Shown one piece after another: positions 38,298 through 46,942 of a DNA stretch of 64,000 nt. The position numbers were made by a program, and so were the translations under genes. The stretch is from Stutzerimonas azotifigens (GTDB lineage Bacteria; Pseudomonadota; Gammaproteobacteria; Pseudomonadales; Pseudomonadaceae). Every line of letters begins with the position of its first letter. The stretch's first letter is position 1. The stretch is from NCBI RefSeq assembly GCF_013522725.1, contig NZ_JAAMRF010000007.1, forward strand, positions 248,001-312,000, read 5' to 3'. The notes below the pieces were generated by a model that saw only the letters and a program-made list of their open reading frames with translations, did no database searches and was not told the origin of the DNA.

Positions 38298-39089
38298 ATG
38301 AAGATCGTCGATCTGCTGACACCGCCAGCGAACTTGAAAGTGGTCATCACCGGAGGCGCTGCGGGGATCGGCGCCGTCATTGCCCGGGCATTCCATGAGG
38401 TGAATGCGCAGGTCTACATCTGCGACATCAACCCGAGCGCGGTCGAGCGGATGAAACTCGACTACCCCGGAATCAACGCCGGTGTGGCAGATGTCGGCGA
38501 CAAGCGAGATGTCGACCGCATCATGGACGAGGCGGTCTCTCTGCTCGGCGGGATAGATGTGCTGGTCAACAATGCGGGCATTGCCGGCCCGACAGGGAAT
38601 ATCGAAGAGCTGGAGGCCGATGCGTGGGAACAGACGATTTCGACGAACCTCAACAGCCAGTTCTATTTCCTGAAAAAGGCGGTTCCGTTATTGAAGGCGT
38701 CGAAGCAGAACCCTCACATTATCGCCATGTCCTCGGTGGCCGGCCGGCTGGGGTATCCCTTCAGGGCGCCCTATGCCTCGAGCAAGTGGGCCATCGTCGG
38801 GATGATGAAGTCGCTGGCCAACGAACTGGGACCGCACAACGTTCGCATCAACGCGCTCCTGCCCGGTGTCGTGGCGGGCGAGCGGATGGACCGAGTGATC
38901 GATGCGCGGGCGAAGGCGATGGACGTCAGCTTCGAGTCCATGCGTGAGCAGTACCTGGAGAAGATCTCGCTGCGTCGGATGGTGACGATGGAGGACGTTG
39001 CAGCCATGGCGCTGTTCCTGTCGTCACAGGCTGCTGTGAACATTACTGGGCAGGCGATCAGCGTCGATGGGAATGTCGAGTACCTGTGA
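38298..39089 (+). CDS. Short-chain dehydrogenase/reductase
   Basis: NAD(P)-dependent SDR (263 residues): cofactor motif TGGAAGIG (about residues 18-25), NNAGIAG, catalytic Ser in AMSSVAG and YASSK (Tyr-X3-Lys), and a C-terminal ITGQAISVDGN. An Asp at the end of strand 2 (YICDIN) favours NAD. It is 11 bp after the MFS gene. A natural guess is oxidation of a beta-hydroxy acid to the keto acid used by the BKACE. Confidence 0.9.
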   Translation: MKIVDLLTPPANLKVVITGGAAGIGAVIARAFHEVNAQVYICDINPSAVERMKLDYPGINAGVADVGDKRDVDRIMDEAVSLLGGIDVLVNNAGIAGPTGNIEELEADAWEQTISTNLNSQFYFLKKAVPLLKASKQNPHIIAMSSVAGRLGYPFRAPYASSKWAIVGMMKSLANELGPHNVRINALLPGVVAGERMDRVIDARAKAMDVSFESMREQYLEKISLRRMVTMEDVAAMALFLSSQAAVNITGQAISVDGNVEYL

Positions 39090-39194
39090 GGGCGCGCTGT
39101 CGACCATGCCTGGCCGCCTGATATGAGCTGTCAATCTACGAAAACGTCGTTCTTTGAAGAGCGGCGTTTCGTTTTCCGGCCACCGATGCTTGGA

Positions 39195-39224
39195 TGAAAA
39201 AGCCCGCTTGCGCGGGCTTTTTCA
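39195..39224 (+). terminator. Bidirectional terminator between the SDR gene and the fadE side
   Basis: TGAAAAAGCCCGC-TTGC-GCGGGCTTTTTCA, a perfect 13-bp stem with A/T runs on both sides, so it ends transcription from left and right. Confidence 0.93.
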
Positions 39225-39226
39225 TG

Positions 39227-39634
39227 TCAGTGCCGAGGGCTCTGTTCGGGCAAGGCCAGCAGCTGCTTTTCCCGGTTCCAGTCGAACGGCTCATCGTTCT
39301 GTTCCGCTTCGTAGCGACGTTCCTCGAGTTCCTGGAACACCGCGATTTCGTCGTCAGGCATGTAGTGCAGGCAGTCGCCGCCGAAGAACCACAGCAGGTC
39401 GCGCGGCACCAGATGGGCGATCTGCGGGTAGCGATGGAATACCTGGCAGATCATATCCTGACCCAGGTGGCGTTCTTCCGGCACGTTCGGCAAGGCGGTG
39501 AGCAGCTCGTCGAAGCGCTCCAAGAACAAGGCATGGCTCTCCTCGGAGACCTGTTCATTCTCGCCCATGGCGAGCAGGATGCCGCGCAGGTGGGCCAGCA
39601 GGGCCAGGTGATGATCAAGATACGGATTGGCCAT
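39227..39634 (-). CDS. Hypothetical protein next to fadE (PA2816-like)
   Basis: A 135-residue acidic soluble protein (MANPYLDHHLALLAHLRGIL... PRDLLWFFGGDCLHYMPDDE). The motif DLLWFFGGDCLHYMPDDEI suggests a small conserved Pseudomonas family of unknown function; as I recall, P. aeruginosa has such a gene beside its fadE homologue. Start ATG 39634 behind AGAGG. It lies downstream of fadE on the same strand. Confidence 0.8.
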   Translation of the reverse strand: MANPYLDHHLALLAHLRGILLAMGENEQVSEESHALFLERFDELLTALPNVPEERHLGQDMICQVFHRYPQIAHLVPRDLLWFFGGDCLHYMPDDEIAVFQELEERRYEAEQNDEPFDWNREKQLLALPEQSPRH

Positions 39635-39698
39635 TGGGCACCTCTGTCGTGTGAGGGGCGCGATTATAGGCATGCGCGCCCGGGTATGGGTGAGAGGG

Positions 39699-42146
39699 CT
39701 AGCGTACGCGCCCCGGGCTGAGTTCGAGCTCCTCCTTGGCGAAATCGTCCACGCTGATCACGGTGCGTCGCGCCGCTTCGGCGGCCGTCAGCTGCAACGC
39801 TTCGGCATCGGTGATGACGCCGGCGAGCAGCGCCGCGGCGATGGGGTCCTCGCCGGGCGAGGGCTTCAGCGTGCCGCTCTTGAGCGCCTTGTGCAGCTTG
39901 CGCGAAATGCCCTGGCTCGCGGCCAGTTGCTCGAAGGCATGTCGCAACGCGCCCAGCGGCTGCTGCGGATCCTGGGGCCGATAGACGCCCTCGAGAATCT
40001 GTTCCAGGGCCGGATCGCCCTCGGTACGGCTAAGGATGGCAGCGACCTCGGCGTCGAGCTCATCGGACGGTCCCTTGTGGCGAGCGCCAAACGGAAATAC
40101 CAGCAGGCTCAGCAGGCCACCGAGCAGACGGTTCGGGAAGTTCGACAGAATGCCGGCCAGCGCCTGTTCGGCCTTGGCCAGGCTGTCTTCCAGCCCCCAG
40201 CGCAGCAGGGCTTCCTGGTCTGCCGGATAGCCCAGGTCGTGGTAACGCTTGAGCGCCGACGAGGCGAGGTACAGGTGACTCAACACGTCGCCGAGCCGGG
40301 CGGACAACCGCTCGCGCCGCTTGAGTTCGCCGCCAAGCAGCATCATCGACAGGTCGGCGAGCATGGCGAACGCCGCCGCGAGCCGGTTCAGCGCGCGGAA
40401 GTAGGGACGTACCAGCGCGTTGCCAGGAACGCGCCCTGCAACGCCGAAGGTGAGTCCGAGCACCAGGGTGCTGGCGGTATTGCTCACTGCGAAACCGATG
40501 TGCTGCATCAGCAGTTCGTCGAACTTGACGATGGCGGCCTCACGATCCGGCTCGTGGACCAGTTCCATTTCTCGTAGCACGAACGGATGGCAACGGATCG
40601 CGCCTTGACCAAAGATCATCAGATTGCGCGAAAGAATGTTCGCGCCCTCGACGGTGATCGAGATCGGCGCCGAGAGCCAGGCGCGACCCAGGTAGTTGTT
40701 GGGCCCCGAGATGATGCCCTTGCCGCCATGGATGTCCATGGCGTCGGAAATGCAATCGCGTCCGCGTTCGGTGAGGTGATACTTGAGGATTGCCGAGAGC
40801 ACCGAGGGCTTCTCGCCAAGGTCGACCGCATTGGCGGTGAGGATGCGGGCGCTGTCCATCAGCCAGGCGTTACCGCCGATGCGCGCCAGCGGTTCCTGGA
40901 TGCCTTCGAAGGCGGCCAGCGGGACGTTGAACTGCTCGCGGATCGAGGCATAGCGGCCGCTGACGTAGCTGCAGGTCTTGGCCGCGCTGGTGCCCATCGC
41001 CGGCAGGGAGATGGAGCGCCCGACCGAGAGGCAGTTCATCAGCATCATCCAGCCTTTGCCGATCATGTCGCGGCCGCCAACGATGTAGTCCAGCGGCACG
41101 AAGACGTCCTTGCCCCAGTTCGGCCCGTTCATGAACGCGGCGCCCAGGGGCAGGTGGCGACGGCCGATCTGCACGCCTTCAGTGTCGGTGGGAATCAGCG
41201 CCAGGCTGATACCCAGCTCGACTTCGTCGCCTAGCAGGCCGTCGGGGTCGTAGGTCTTGAAGGCCACGCCGAGCAGCGTCGCCACAGGACCGAGGGTGAT
41301 GTAGCGTTTTTCCCAGTTCAGGCGCAGGCCAATGGTTTCCTCGCCTTGCCAGAGGGCACGACAGATGATGCCGCTGTCGTTCATCGCGCCGGCGTCGGAG
41401 CCCGCATACGGGCCGGTCAGGGCGAAGCAGGGGATGTCGGTGCCGTTGGCCAGGCGCGGCAGGTAATGGTTGCGTTGCTCATCGGTGCCGTAGTGCAGCA
41501 GCAGCTCGGCCGGGCCGAGAGAGTTGGGGACCATTACGGTGGTCGACAGGTCGCCGCTACGGGTGGCGAGCTTCATCACGATCTGCGAATGGGCATAGGC
41601 CGAGAAACCCTTGCCGCCATATTCCTTGGGGATTATGAGAGCGAAGAAACCCTGTTCCTTGATGAAGGCCCAGGCTTCCTCGGGCAGGTCCATGCGCTGG
41701 GCGATGTCCCAGTCGCTGACCATGGCGCAGAGGGTTTCGGTGGGGCCATCGAGAAAGGCCTGTTCCTCATCGGTCAGGCGCGCCGCGGGATAGCCGAGCA
41801 GGGTGTCCCAGGCGGGACGGCCACTGAACAGCTCGCCGTCCCACCAGACGGTGCCGGCGTCGATGGCGTCGCGCTCGGTGCTGGAGATCGGTGGCAGGAC
41901 CTTCTTGAACCAGTCGAACATCGGTGCGCTGAAATGGCGTCGACGGAGATCCGGCATCAGCAGCGGTACCGCGACCGCAAGCCACACGAGCCAGAGAATC
42001 ACCATCAGCCACATGGGTGTTTCGTACGCCGAGCCCATCACCAGCAGGTAGACGGCGACGATCGCCAGGGCTGGCAGCGGCGAAACCCGCAGGTGGGCGA
42101 GGACGGCGATACCAAGCAAAAGGGCGAGCAACCATATCAGGGTCAT
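39699..42146 (-). CDS. fadE: Acyl-CoA dehydrogenase, long FadE type
   Basis: First step of fatty-acid beta-oxidation: oxidises acyl-CoA to enoyl-CoA with FAD. The 815-residue length matches E. coli FadE (814). N-terminal membrane segments (LIWLLALLLGIAVLA; MWLMVILWLVWLAVAVPLL) precede the dehydrogenase core (FFALIIPKEYGGKGFSAYAHS, CFALTGPYAGSDAGAM, YRQ-type central domain, MDIHGGKGIISGPNNYLGR) and a long FadE-specific C-terminal domain (about 600-815). Start ATG 42146 behind AAGGAG. Confidence 0.95.
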   Translation of the reverse strand: MTLIWLLALLLGIAVLAHLRVSPLPALAIVAVYLLVMGSAYETPMWLMVILWLVWLAVAVPLLMPDLRRRHFSAPMFDWFKKVLPPISSTERDAIDAGTVWWDGELFSGRPAWDTLLGYPAARLTDEEQAFLDGPTETLCAMVSDWDIAQRMDLPEEAWAFIKEQGFFALIIPKEYGGKGFSAYAHSQIVMKLATRSGDLSTTVMVPNSLGPAELLLHYGTDEQRNHYLPRLANGTDIPCFALTGPYAGSDAGAMNDSGIICRALWQGEETIGLRLNWEKRYITLGPVATLLGVAFKTYDPDGLLGDEVELGISLALIPTDTEGVQIGRRHLPLGAAFMNGPNWGKDVFVPLDYIVGGRDMIGKGWMMLMNCLSVGRSISLPAMGTSAAKTCSYVSGRYASIREQFNVPLAAFEGIQEPLARIGGNAWLMDSARILTANAVDLGEKPSVLSAILKYHLTERGRDCISDAMDIHGGKGIISGPNNYLGRAWLSAPISITVEGANILSRNLMIFGQGAIRCHPFVLREMELVHEPDREAAIVKFDELLMQHIGFAVSNTASTLVLGLTFGVAGRVPGNALVRPYFRALNRLAAAFAMLADLSMMLLGGELKRRERLSARLGDVLSHLYLASSALKRYHDLGYPADQEALLRWGLEDSLAKAEQALAGILSNFPNRLLGGLLSLLVFPFGARHKGPSDELDAEVAAILSRTEGDPALEQILEGVYRPQDPQQPLGALRHAFEQLAASQGISRKLHKALKSGTLKPSPGEDPIAAALLAGVITDAEALQLTAAEAARRTVISVDDFAKEELELSPGRVR

Positions 42147-42390
42147 GCAGTTCTCCTTGTGGGCGAGGCGTGGATGGCGAGCCGCCGGGGCCCGCCATGG
42201 TGCGGCGGGTGGCGGCCGATGGCGACGACTCGCGGATAGGATAATGACCCGCTGCCCCTGGCTGAGTTCGTCCGCGGCGCCCTGGCGCGTCGATTGGCCG
42301 CCGCGCCACCATTCGGCCGAAACCTGCGGTTGCAATTGCCAAACGCCGCCCTTATGTAGAAGGCTTCCTTCTGCGTTGCGTGCATCTTCT

Positions 42391-43323
42391 ATGAGTTCTG
42401 CTCTGTCAATTCGGCAGCTTACCAAGACCTACGGTAATGGCTTCCAGGCCCTCAAGGGCATCGATCTGGACGTAGCCGAAGGCGATTTCTTCGCGCTGCT
42501 CGGGCCCAACGGGGCCGGCAAGTCCACTACTATCGGCATCCTTTCCACGCTGGTGAACAAGTCCGGCGGCACGGTCAACGTGTTCGGTCATGATCTGGAT
42601 CGCGATCCGTCCGGCCTCAAGCGCTGCCTGGGTGTGGTTCCCCAGGAGTTCAACTTCAACCAGTTCGAGAAGGCCTTCGATATCCTCGTCACCCAGGCCG
42701 GTTACTACGGCATCCCGGCCAAGGTGGCCAAGGAGCGCGCCGAGCAGTACCTGACGCAGCTGGGCCTGTGGGACAAGCGTGACGTGTCCTCGCGGATGCT
42801 GTCCGGCGGCATGAAGCGGCGCCTGATGATCGCCCGCGCGCTGATCCATCGGCCGCGGTTGCTGATTCTCGACGAACCCACCGCGGGCGTGGACATCGAA
42901 CTGCGCCGCTCGATGTGGGGGTTTCTGACGGAACTCAACCGAGAGGGCATCACGATCATTCTGACCACCCACTATCTGGAAGAAGCCGAACAGCTTTGCC
43001 GCAACATCGGCATCATCGACCGCGGCCAGATCGTCAAGAACACCAGCATGCGCGAACTGCTCAAGCAGCTGCATGTAGAAACATTCCTGCTCGATCTGAA
43101 GGAGTCGCAGCTGGTGGCGCCGCACCTGACCGGTTACACCTCGCGCCTGGTCGATCATCACACCCTCGAAGTGCAGGTCGAGAAGACCCAGGGCGTGAAC
43201 GAGCTGTTTCGCCTGCTCGCCGCGCAGGGCATCGAGGTGCTGAGCCTGCGCAACAAGACCAACCGGCTGGAGGAGCTCTTCGTGTCTCTCGTGGAGAACA
43301 ATCTGGACAAGGTGGCCAAATGA
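42391..43323 (+). CDS. ABC-2 type exporter, ATP-binding protein
   Basis: A 310-residue ATPase (YadG type): Walker A LGPNGAGKSTT (about residues 37-47), signature LSGGMKRRLMIARAL, Walker B LLILDEPTAGVD, switch His in ILTTHYLEEAEQL. Its stop overlaps the start of the permease gene (ATGA), so translation is coupled. Substrate unknown. The 244 bp between it and fadE holds both promoters and nothing else I recognise. Confidence 0.93.
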   Translation: MSSALSIRQLTKTYGNGFQALKGIDLDVAEGDFFALLGPNGAGKSTTIGILSTLVNKSGGTVNVFGHDLDRDPSGLKRCLGVVPQEFNFNQFEKAFDILVTQAGYYGIPAKVAKERAEQYLTQLGLWDKRDVSSRMLSGGMKRRLMIARALIHRPRLLILDEPTAGVDIELRRSMWGFLTELNREGITIILTTHYLEEAEQLCRNIGIIDRGQIVKNTSMRELLKQLHVETFLLDLKESQLVAPHLTGYTSRLVDHHTLEVQVEKTQGVNELFRLLAAQGIEVLSLRNKTNRLEELFVSLVENNLDKVAK

Positions 43324-44099
43324 GCAACGAAGTTCGCTACAACCTTGTCGCCCTGCAAACCATCGTTCACCGGGAGGTCCGCCGCTATACCCGCATCTGG
43401 CCACAGACGCTGCTGCCGCCGGCGATTACCATGGTGCTGTATTTCGTCATCTTCGGCAGCCTGATCGGCAACCGCATCGGCGAGATGGACGGGTTCAGCT
43501 ACATGGACTACATCGTGCCGGGGCTGATCATGATGTCCGTCATCACCAACTCCTACAGCAACGTGGTGTCGAGCTTCTTCAGCAGCAAATTCCAGCGATC
43601 CATCGAAGAGCTGCTGGTGTCGCCGGTGTCGCCTCACGTGATTCTGATCGGATTCGCCCTTGGCGGTATCACGCGTGGGCTGGCGGTGGCTTTCATCGTC
43701 ACGTTGCTGTCGATGTTCTTTACCGATCTGCAGGTCCATCACCTGGGCGTGACGCTGTTGGTCATCATCCTGACGGCGACGATCTTTGCCCTGGGCGGTT
43801 TCGTCAACGCAGTGTTCGCACGCAACTTCGACGATATCTCGATCATCCCGACCTTCGTGCTGACGCCCCTGACCTACCTGGGCGGGGTGTTCTATTCGAT
43901 CAACCTGCTCTCACCCTTATGGCAGACGTTGTCGCTCGCCAACCCGATCCTGCACATGGTCAACGCCTTCCGCTATGGAATTCTGGGGGTGTCGGACATT
44001 CGAATCGGCATCGCCATCGCGTTCATGTTGACTGCTGTCATCGCGCTTTATGTGCTGTGCATTCGCCTGCTCAAGAGCGGACGGGGGATGCGCCAGTAA
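43320..44099 (+). CDS. ABC-2 type exporter, permease
   Basis: A 259-residue membrane protein of the YadH type with six hydrophobic segments. Features: RIWPQTLLPPAITMVLYFVIFGSLIG, YMDYIVPGLIMMSVI, the loop FQRSIEELLVSPVSP and FVLTPLTYLGGVFYSI. It overlaps the ATPase gene by 4 bp. Probably half-size and dimeric; the substrate is unknown. Confidence 0.92.
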   Translation: MSNEVRYNLVALQTIVHREVRRYTRIWPQTLLPPAITMVLYFVIFGSLIGNRIGEMDGFSYMDYIVPGLIMMSVITNSYSNVVSSFFSSKFQRSIEELLVSPVSPHVILIGFALGGITRGLAVAFIVTLLSMFFTDLQVHHLGVTLLVIILTATIFALGGFVNAVFARNFDDISIIPTFVLTPLTYLGGVFYSINLLSPLWQTLSLANPILHMVNAFRYGILGVSDIRIGIAIAFMLTAVIALYVLCIRLLKSGRGMRQ

Positions 44100-44266
44100 C
44101 GACGCGCTCAGCCTGGCAGGGCGAGCATTAGGCTCTTCCTGCCAGGTCCAAGATTACAGCGCGCCAGCAGGCGATCGTATTTCCGTCCGCGCACCGACAG
44201 CGGTGGGCTGCACGGCTGAGGGAGGGCGGTATACTGACGCCCTTTCAGCATCGCCAGGCCCGCTCC

Positions 44267-45097
44267 ATGCAACATCCCGCCGAACAATCGCCGCTGGGCA
44301 AGTCCAGCGAATACGTCTCGCGCTACACGCCGGGGCTGCTATTTCCCATTGCCCGGGCCACCAAGTGGGCAGAGCTGGGGCTGACTGCCCAGACGTTGCC
44401 TTACAAGGGCGTCGACCTGTGGAATTGCTATGAATTGTCATGGCTCACGCCGTCGGGCAAGCCGGTGGTCGCGATCGGTGAGTTCGCGATACCTGCCGAC
44501 TCGCCGAATATCATCGAATCCAAGTCATTCAAGCTCTACCTCAACTCGTTGAACCAGAGCGTTTTCAGCGATCGTGCGCAGCTCGAGGCCACGCTGGCGG
44601 CCGACCTCTCGACTGCCGCAGGCGCAGCCGTGCAGGTACGCGTGCGCAGCCTGGACGAGGCCCATGACATGGCTCTGGTCCGGGCGCCTGGGGTATGCAT
44701 CGACGAACTGGACATCGAAGTGCCGGGATACGATCAGCCGCGCCCGCAATTGCTGCGCTGCAATGATCAGGTGCGTATCGCGGACGTGCTCCATAGCCAT
44801 CTGCTCAAGTCCAACTGCCCGGTGACGCAGCAGCCGGACTGGGGAACGGTGGTCGTGGACTATCAGGGCTTTGCCCTCGATCACGCCAGCTTCCTCGCCT
44901 ACCTGGTGAGCTTTCGCCAGCACGCCGACTTCCATGAGCAATGCGTGGAGCGGATATTTCTCGATTTGCAGCGTCTGCTGAAACCCGATCGTCTGACGGT
45001 CTATGCGCGCTATGTGCGTCGTGGCGGGTTGGATATCAATCCGTATCGCAGTACCCATGCGTCGCCGGTTGAAAACGGGCGGTTCGCACGGCAATAA
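44267..45097 (+). CDS. queF: NADPH-dependent 7-cyano-7-deazaguanine reductase
   Basis: Reduces preQ0 to preQ1 in queuosine biosynthesis. The 276 residues are the long bimodular form (E. coli 282): an N-terminal half with [14 protein letters not shown] (substrate motif) and a C-terminal half with the catalytic Cys in [17 protein letters not shown] and the family motif [10 protein letters not shown]. No preQ1 riboswitch-like fold is evident upstream. Confidence 0.96.
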   Translation: MQHPAEQSPLGKSSEYVSRYTPGLLFPIARATKWAELGLTAQTLPYKGVDLWNCYELSWLTPSGKPVVAIGEFAIPADSPNIIESKSFKLYLNSLNQSVFSDRAQLEATLAADLSTAAGAAVQVRVRSLDEAHDMALVRAPGVCIDELDIEVPGYDQPRPQLLRCNDQVRIADVLHSHLLKSNCPVTQQPDWGTVVVDYQGFALDHASFLAYLVSFRQHADFHEQCVERIFLDLQRLLKPDRLTVYARYVRRGGLDINPYRSTHASPVENGRFARQ

Positions 45098-45101
45098 GAA
45101 A

Positions 45102-45127
45102 GGCGTTCCGCCTGCGGGCGGAACGCC
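45102..45127 (-). terminator. Terminator between queF and the DUF4404 gene
   Basis: GGCGTTCCGCC-TGCG-GGCGGAACGCC, an 11-bp perfect stem; on the minus strand it is followed by TTTCTTATT. It serves the DUF4404 gene and probably queF too. Confidence 0.75.
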
Positions 45128-45134
45128 AGGGGCT

Positions 45135-45404
45135 TCAGATACCCATGCTGACCAGGCTCTGCATGATGTTGCGCAGGGTCATGGCGGTGTTGGGATGGCT
45201 GACCTCGAATCGCTCGACCGCCAGGTTAACTCCGTCGACCAGCGAATCGTCTGCCACGGGTGCGGCTTCCTCATTGGCCAGTCGCAACTCGATGTCTTGC
45301 GTAAGCGCTTCTAGCGAAGCGCGTTCTTCTTCGCTCATCGGCGTGTCCTGAGCGAGCTGGCTTCGCAGCTCCTCGAGCTGGACGCGTAATTCTTGTCTCG
45401 GCAT
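45135..45404 (-). CDS. DUF4404 family protein
   Basis: An 89-residue acidic helical protein: MPRQELRVQLEELRSQLAQD, then DDSLVDGVNLAVERFEVSHPNTAMTLR near the end, the features of DUF4404. Start ATG 45404 behind AGGAGG; the frame extends upstream but without a start of this quality. Function unknown; a small cytoplasmic protein. Convergent with queF. Confidence 0.85.
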   Translation of the reverse strand: MPRQELRVQLEELRSQLAQDTPMSEEERASLEALTQDIELRLANEEAAPVADDSLVDGVNLAVERFEVSHPNTAMTLRNIMQSLVSMGI

Positions 45405-45677
45405 GGTGCTTCCCTCCTGGTTAGCTGATGGACAGCTGAGGATGCGCAAAGGTCCGCTTTGAACTAGCGTAATCCAGCGCCGACCCGCCGCCTCGCATCT
45501 TTGCAACCAGGCATTTCACGGCCAGAGAGAGGCGGTGGGGTGAATGCAGCTGATCGGGCTGTATTGGAAACCCGCTCGCGGATATCTGCAGGACACGTAC
45601 TGCTACGCCGCCATTGTTGGCCTTATAATCGCGCCTTCGCTTGGCGTCGCCACACTATTAACCAAAGGGGAATTGCA

Positions 45678-46376
45678 ATGATCACGACGGGTTCTGGCTG
45701 GGTCGGTTATATCAAGGCCGCGTTGATCCTTTCCCTGGCGACGGTAGGCTCTTCGCTGCAGGCGGCCGAACAGGACCCCTGGGAAGGCGTCAATCGTGCG
45801 GTATTCGCCTTCAACGACAAGGTCGATACCTATACGCTCAAGCCGCTGGCGCGAGGCTATCAGGCGGTCACGCCGCAGTTTCTCGAAGACGGCATCGGCA
45901 ATGTGTTCAGCAACCTCGGGGATGTCGTGGTGCTGACCAACAACCTGTTGCAGGGCAAGGTCAGGGATGCCGGCATCGACACCAGCCGTGTCCTGTTCAA
46001 CACCACCTTCGGCGTGCTCGGCTTCTTCGATGTGGCCAGCCACATGGGGCTGCAGAAGAACGACGAAGACTTCGGCCAGACGCTGGGTGCCTGGGGACTT
46101 GGCAGCGGGCCGTACGTGGTGCTGCCGTTGCTCGGCCCGAGCTCGGTTCGCGATACCTTCGGCCGCGTGCCCGATAGTTTCCTGCAGCCTTATCCGTACA
46201 TCGATCACGTGCCGACCCGCAATGTCACCATCGCGGTCAATACCGTTGATACGCGCGCAGGCCTGCTGCAGGCGGAGCGGATGATTCGCGGAGATCGTTA
46301 CATTTTCGTACGAAACGCCTATCTGCAGAACCGCGAATTTCGGGTCAACGATGGCGTAGTGGAAGACGACTTCTAG
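45678..46376 (+). CDS. mlaA: MlaA/VacJ family protein
   Basis: Part of the pathway that keeps lipid asymmetry of the outer membrane. The 232 residues show the family core: DPWEGVNRAVFAFNDKVDTY, DGIGNVFSNLGDVVVLTNNLLQGK, FNTTFGVLGFFDVASHMGL, FGQTLGAWGLGSGPYVVLPLLGPSS, RDTFGRVPD. An N-terminal signal peptide ends near SSLQAAEQ, but there is no cysteine anywhere in it, so it is not a lipoprotein as MlaA is in E. coli. AAAGGGG precedes ATG 45678. Confidence 0.92.
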   Translation: MITTGSGWVGYIKAALILSLATVGSSLQAAEQDPWEGVNRAVFAFNDKVDTYTLKPLARGYQAVTPQFLEDGIGNVFSNLGDVVVLTNNLLQGKVRDAGIDTSRVLFNTTFGVLGFFDVASHMGLQKNDEDFGQTLGAWGLGSGPYVVLPLLGPSSVRDTFGRVPDSFLQPYPYIDHVPTRNVTIAVNTVDTRAGLLQAERMIRGDRYIFVRNAYLQNREFRVNDGVVEDDF

Positions 46377-46436
46377 CCGATTGGCGGGGCGTAGCGGGGA
46401 AGGGATGCGCGTGAGAGGTCACGCTCATCGAGATTT

Positions 46437-46736
46437 TCAGACCATGGCCAAGATGGCCAGTCCCAGACTTTGACGTCCATCATCCAGTGCCTGCACCCGG
46501 ACCACCTCGGTCTGTGCGTCCAGGCCCTTTAGCTCGCTGTGTTCCGATGGAATCAGTACGCGGACCTTGTCACCCATCTTGAGACTCGATGGCGCCTCCA
46601 ATTGCATTCCGGTGCTGGAAAGATCCAGGCAGAGCGCCTCGATGCGTTGATCTTCCTGGAGCAAAACCACCGTGGTTTCGATGCGCATGCGGATGAAGTC
46701 CCGCTTTTCGCTATAGTCCCTTTCACCCTGGCTCAT
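46437..46736 (-). CDS. PilZ-domain protein
   Basis: A 99-residue single PilZ domain. The cyclic-di-GMP motifs are present: the R-X3-R set in EKRDFIRMRIE (about residues 11-17) and DLSSTGMQLE (D-X-S-X2-G, about 38-47). It should act as a c-di-GMP adapter. It sits between mlaA and the response-regulator phosphatase gene, transcribed opposite to both. Confidence 0.85.
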   Translation of the reverse strand: MSQGERDYSEKRDFIRMRIETTVVLLQEDQRIEALCLDLSSTGMQLEAPSSLKMGDKVRVLIPSEHSELKGLDAQTEVVRVQALDDGRQSLGLAILAMV

Positions 46737-46942
46737 GATGTTTCCTCTTGTTTAAGCGCCTTGGCGGAGGGTTATAACCTTGGCCAAATGCCGCTGTAAA
46801 CCCACGCTCCGAGCACTGGCGCACGCTTGAAACACCGATCGTATGGGAGTACCGTCTGCGCCTTGAAACGAACCCGGCCCGGCGTCTGCCGTGGGGCCGA
46901 TGCTTTCGCCAAGCGTCCTGGCGAATTCCGCCTGGTAGGAAC

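Noticed and set aside
44100..44266. preQ1 riboswitch before queF
   Set aside because: No short stem-loop with an A-rich tail of the expected form is evident.
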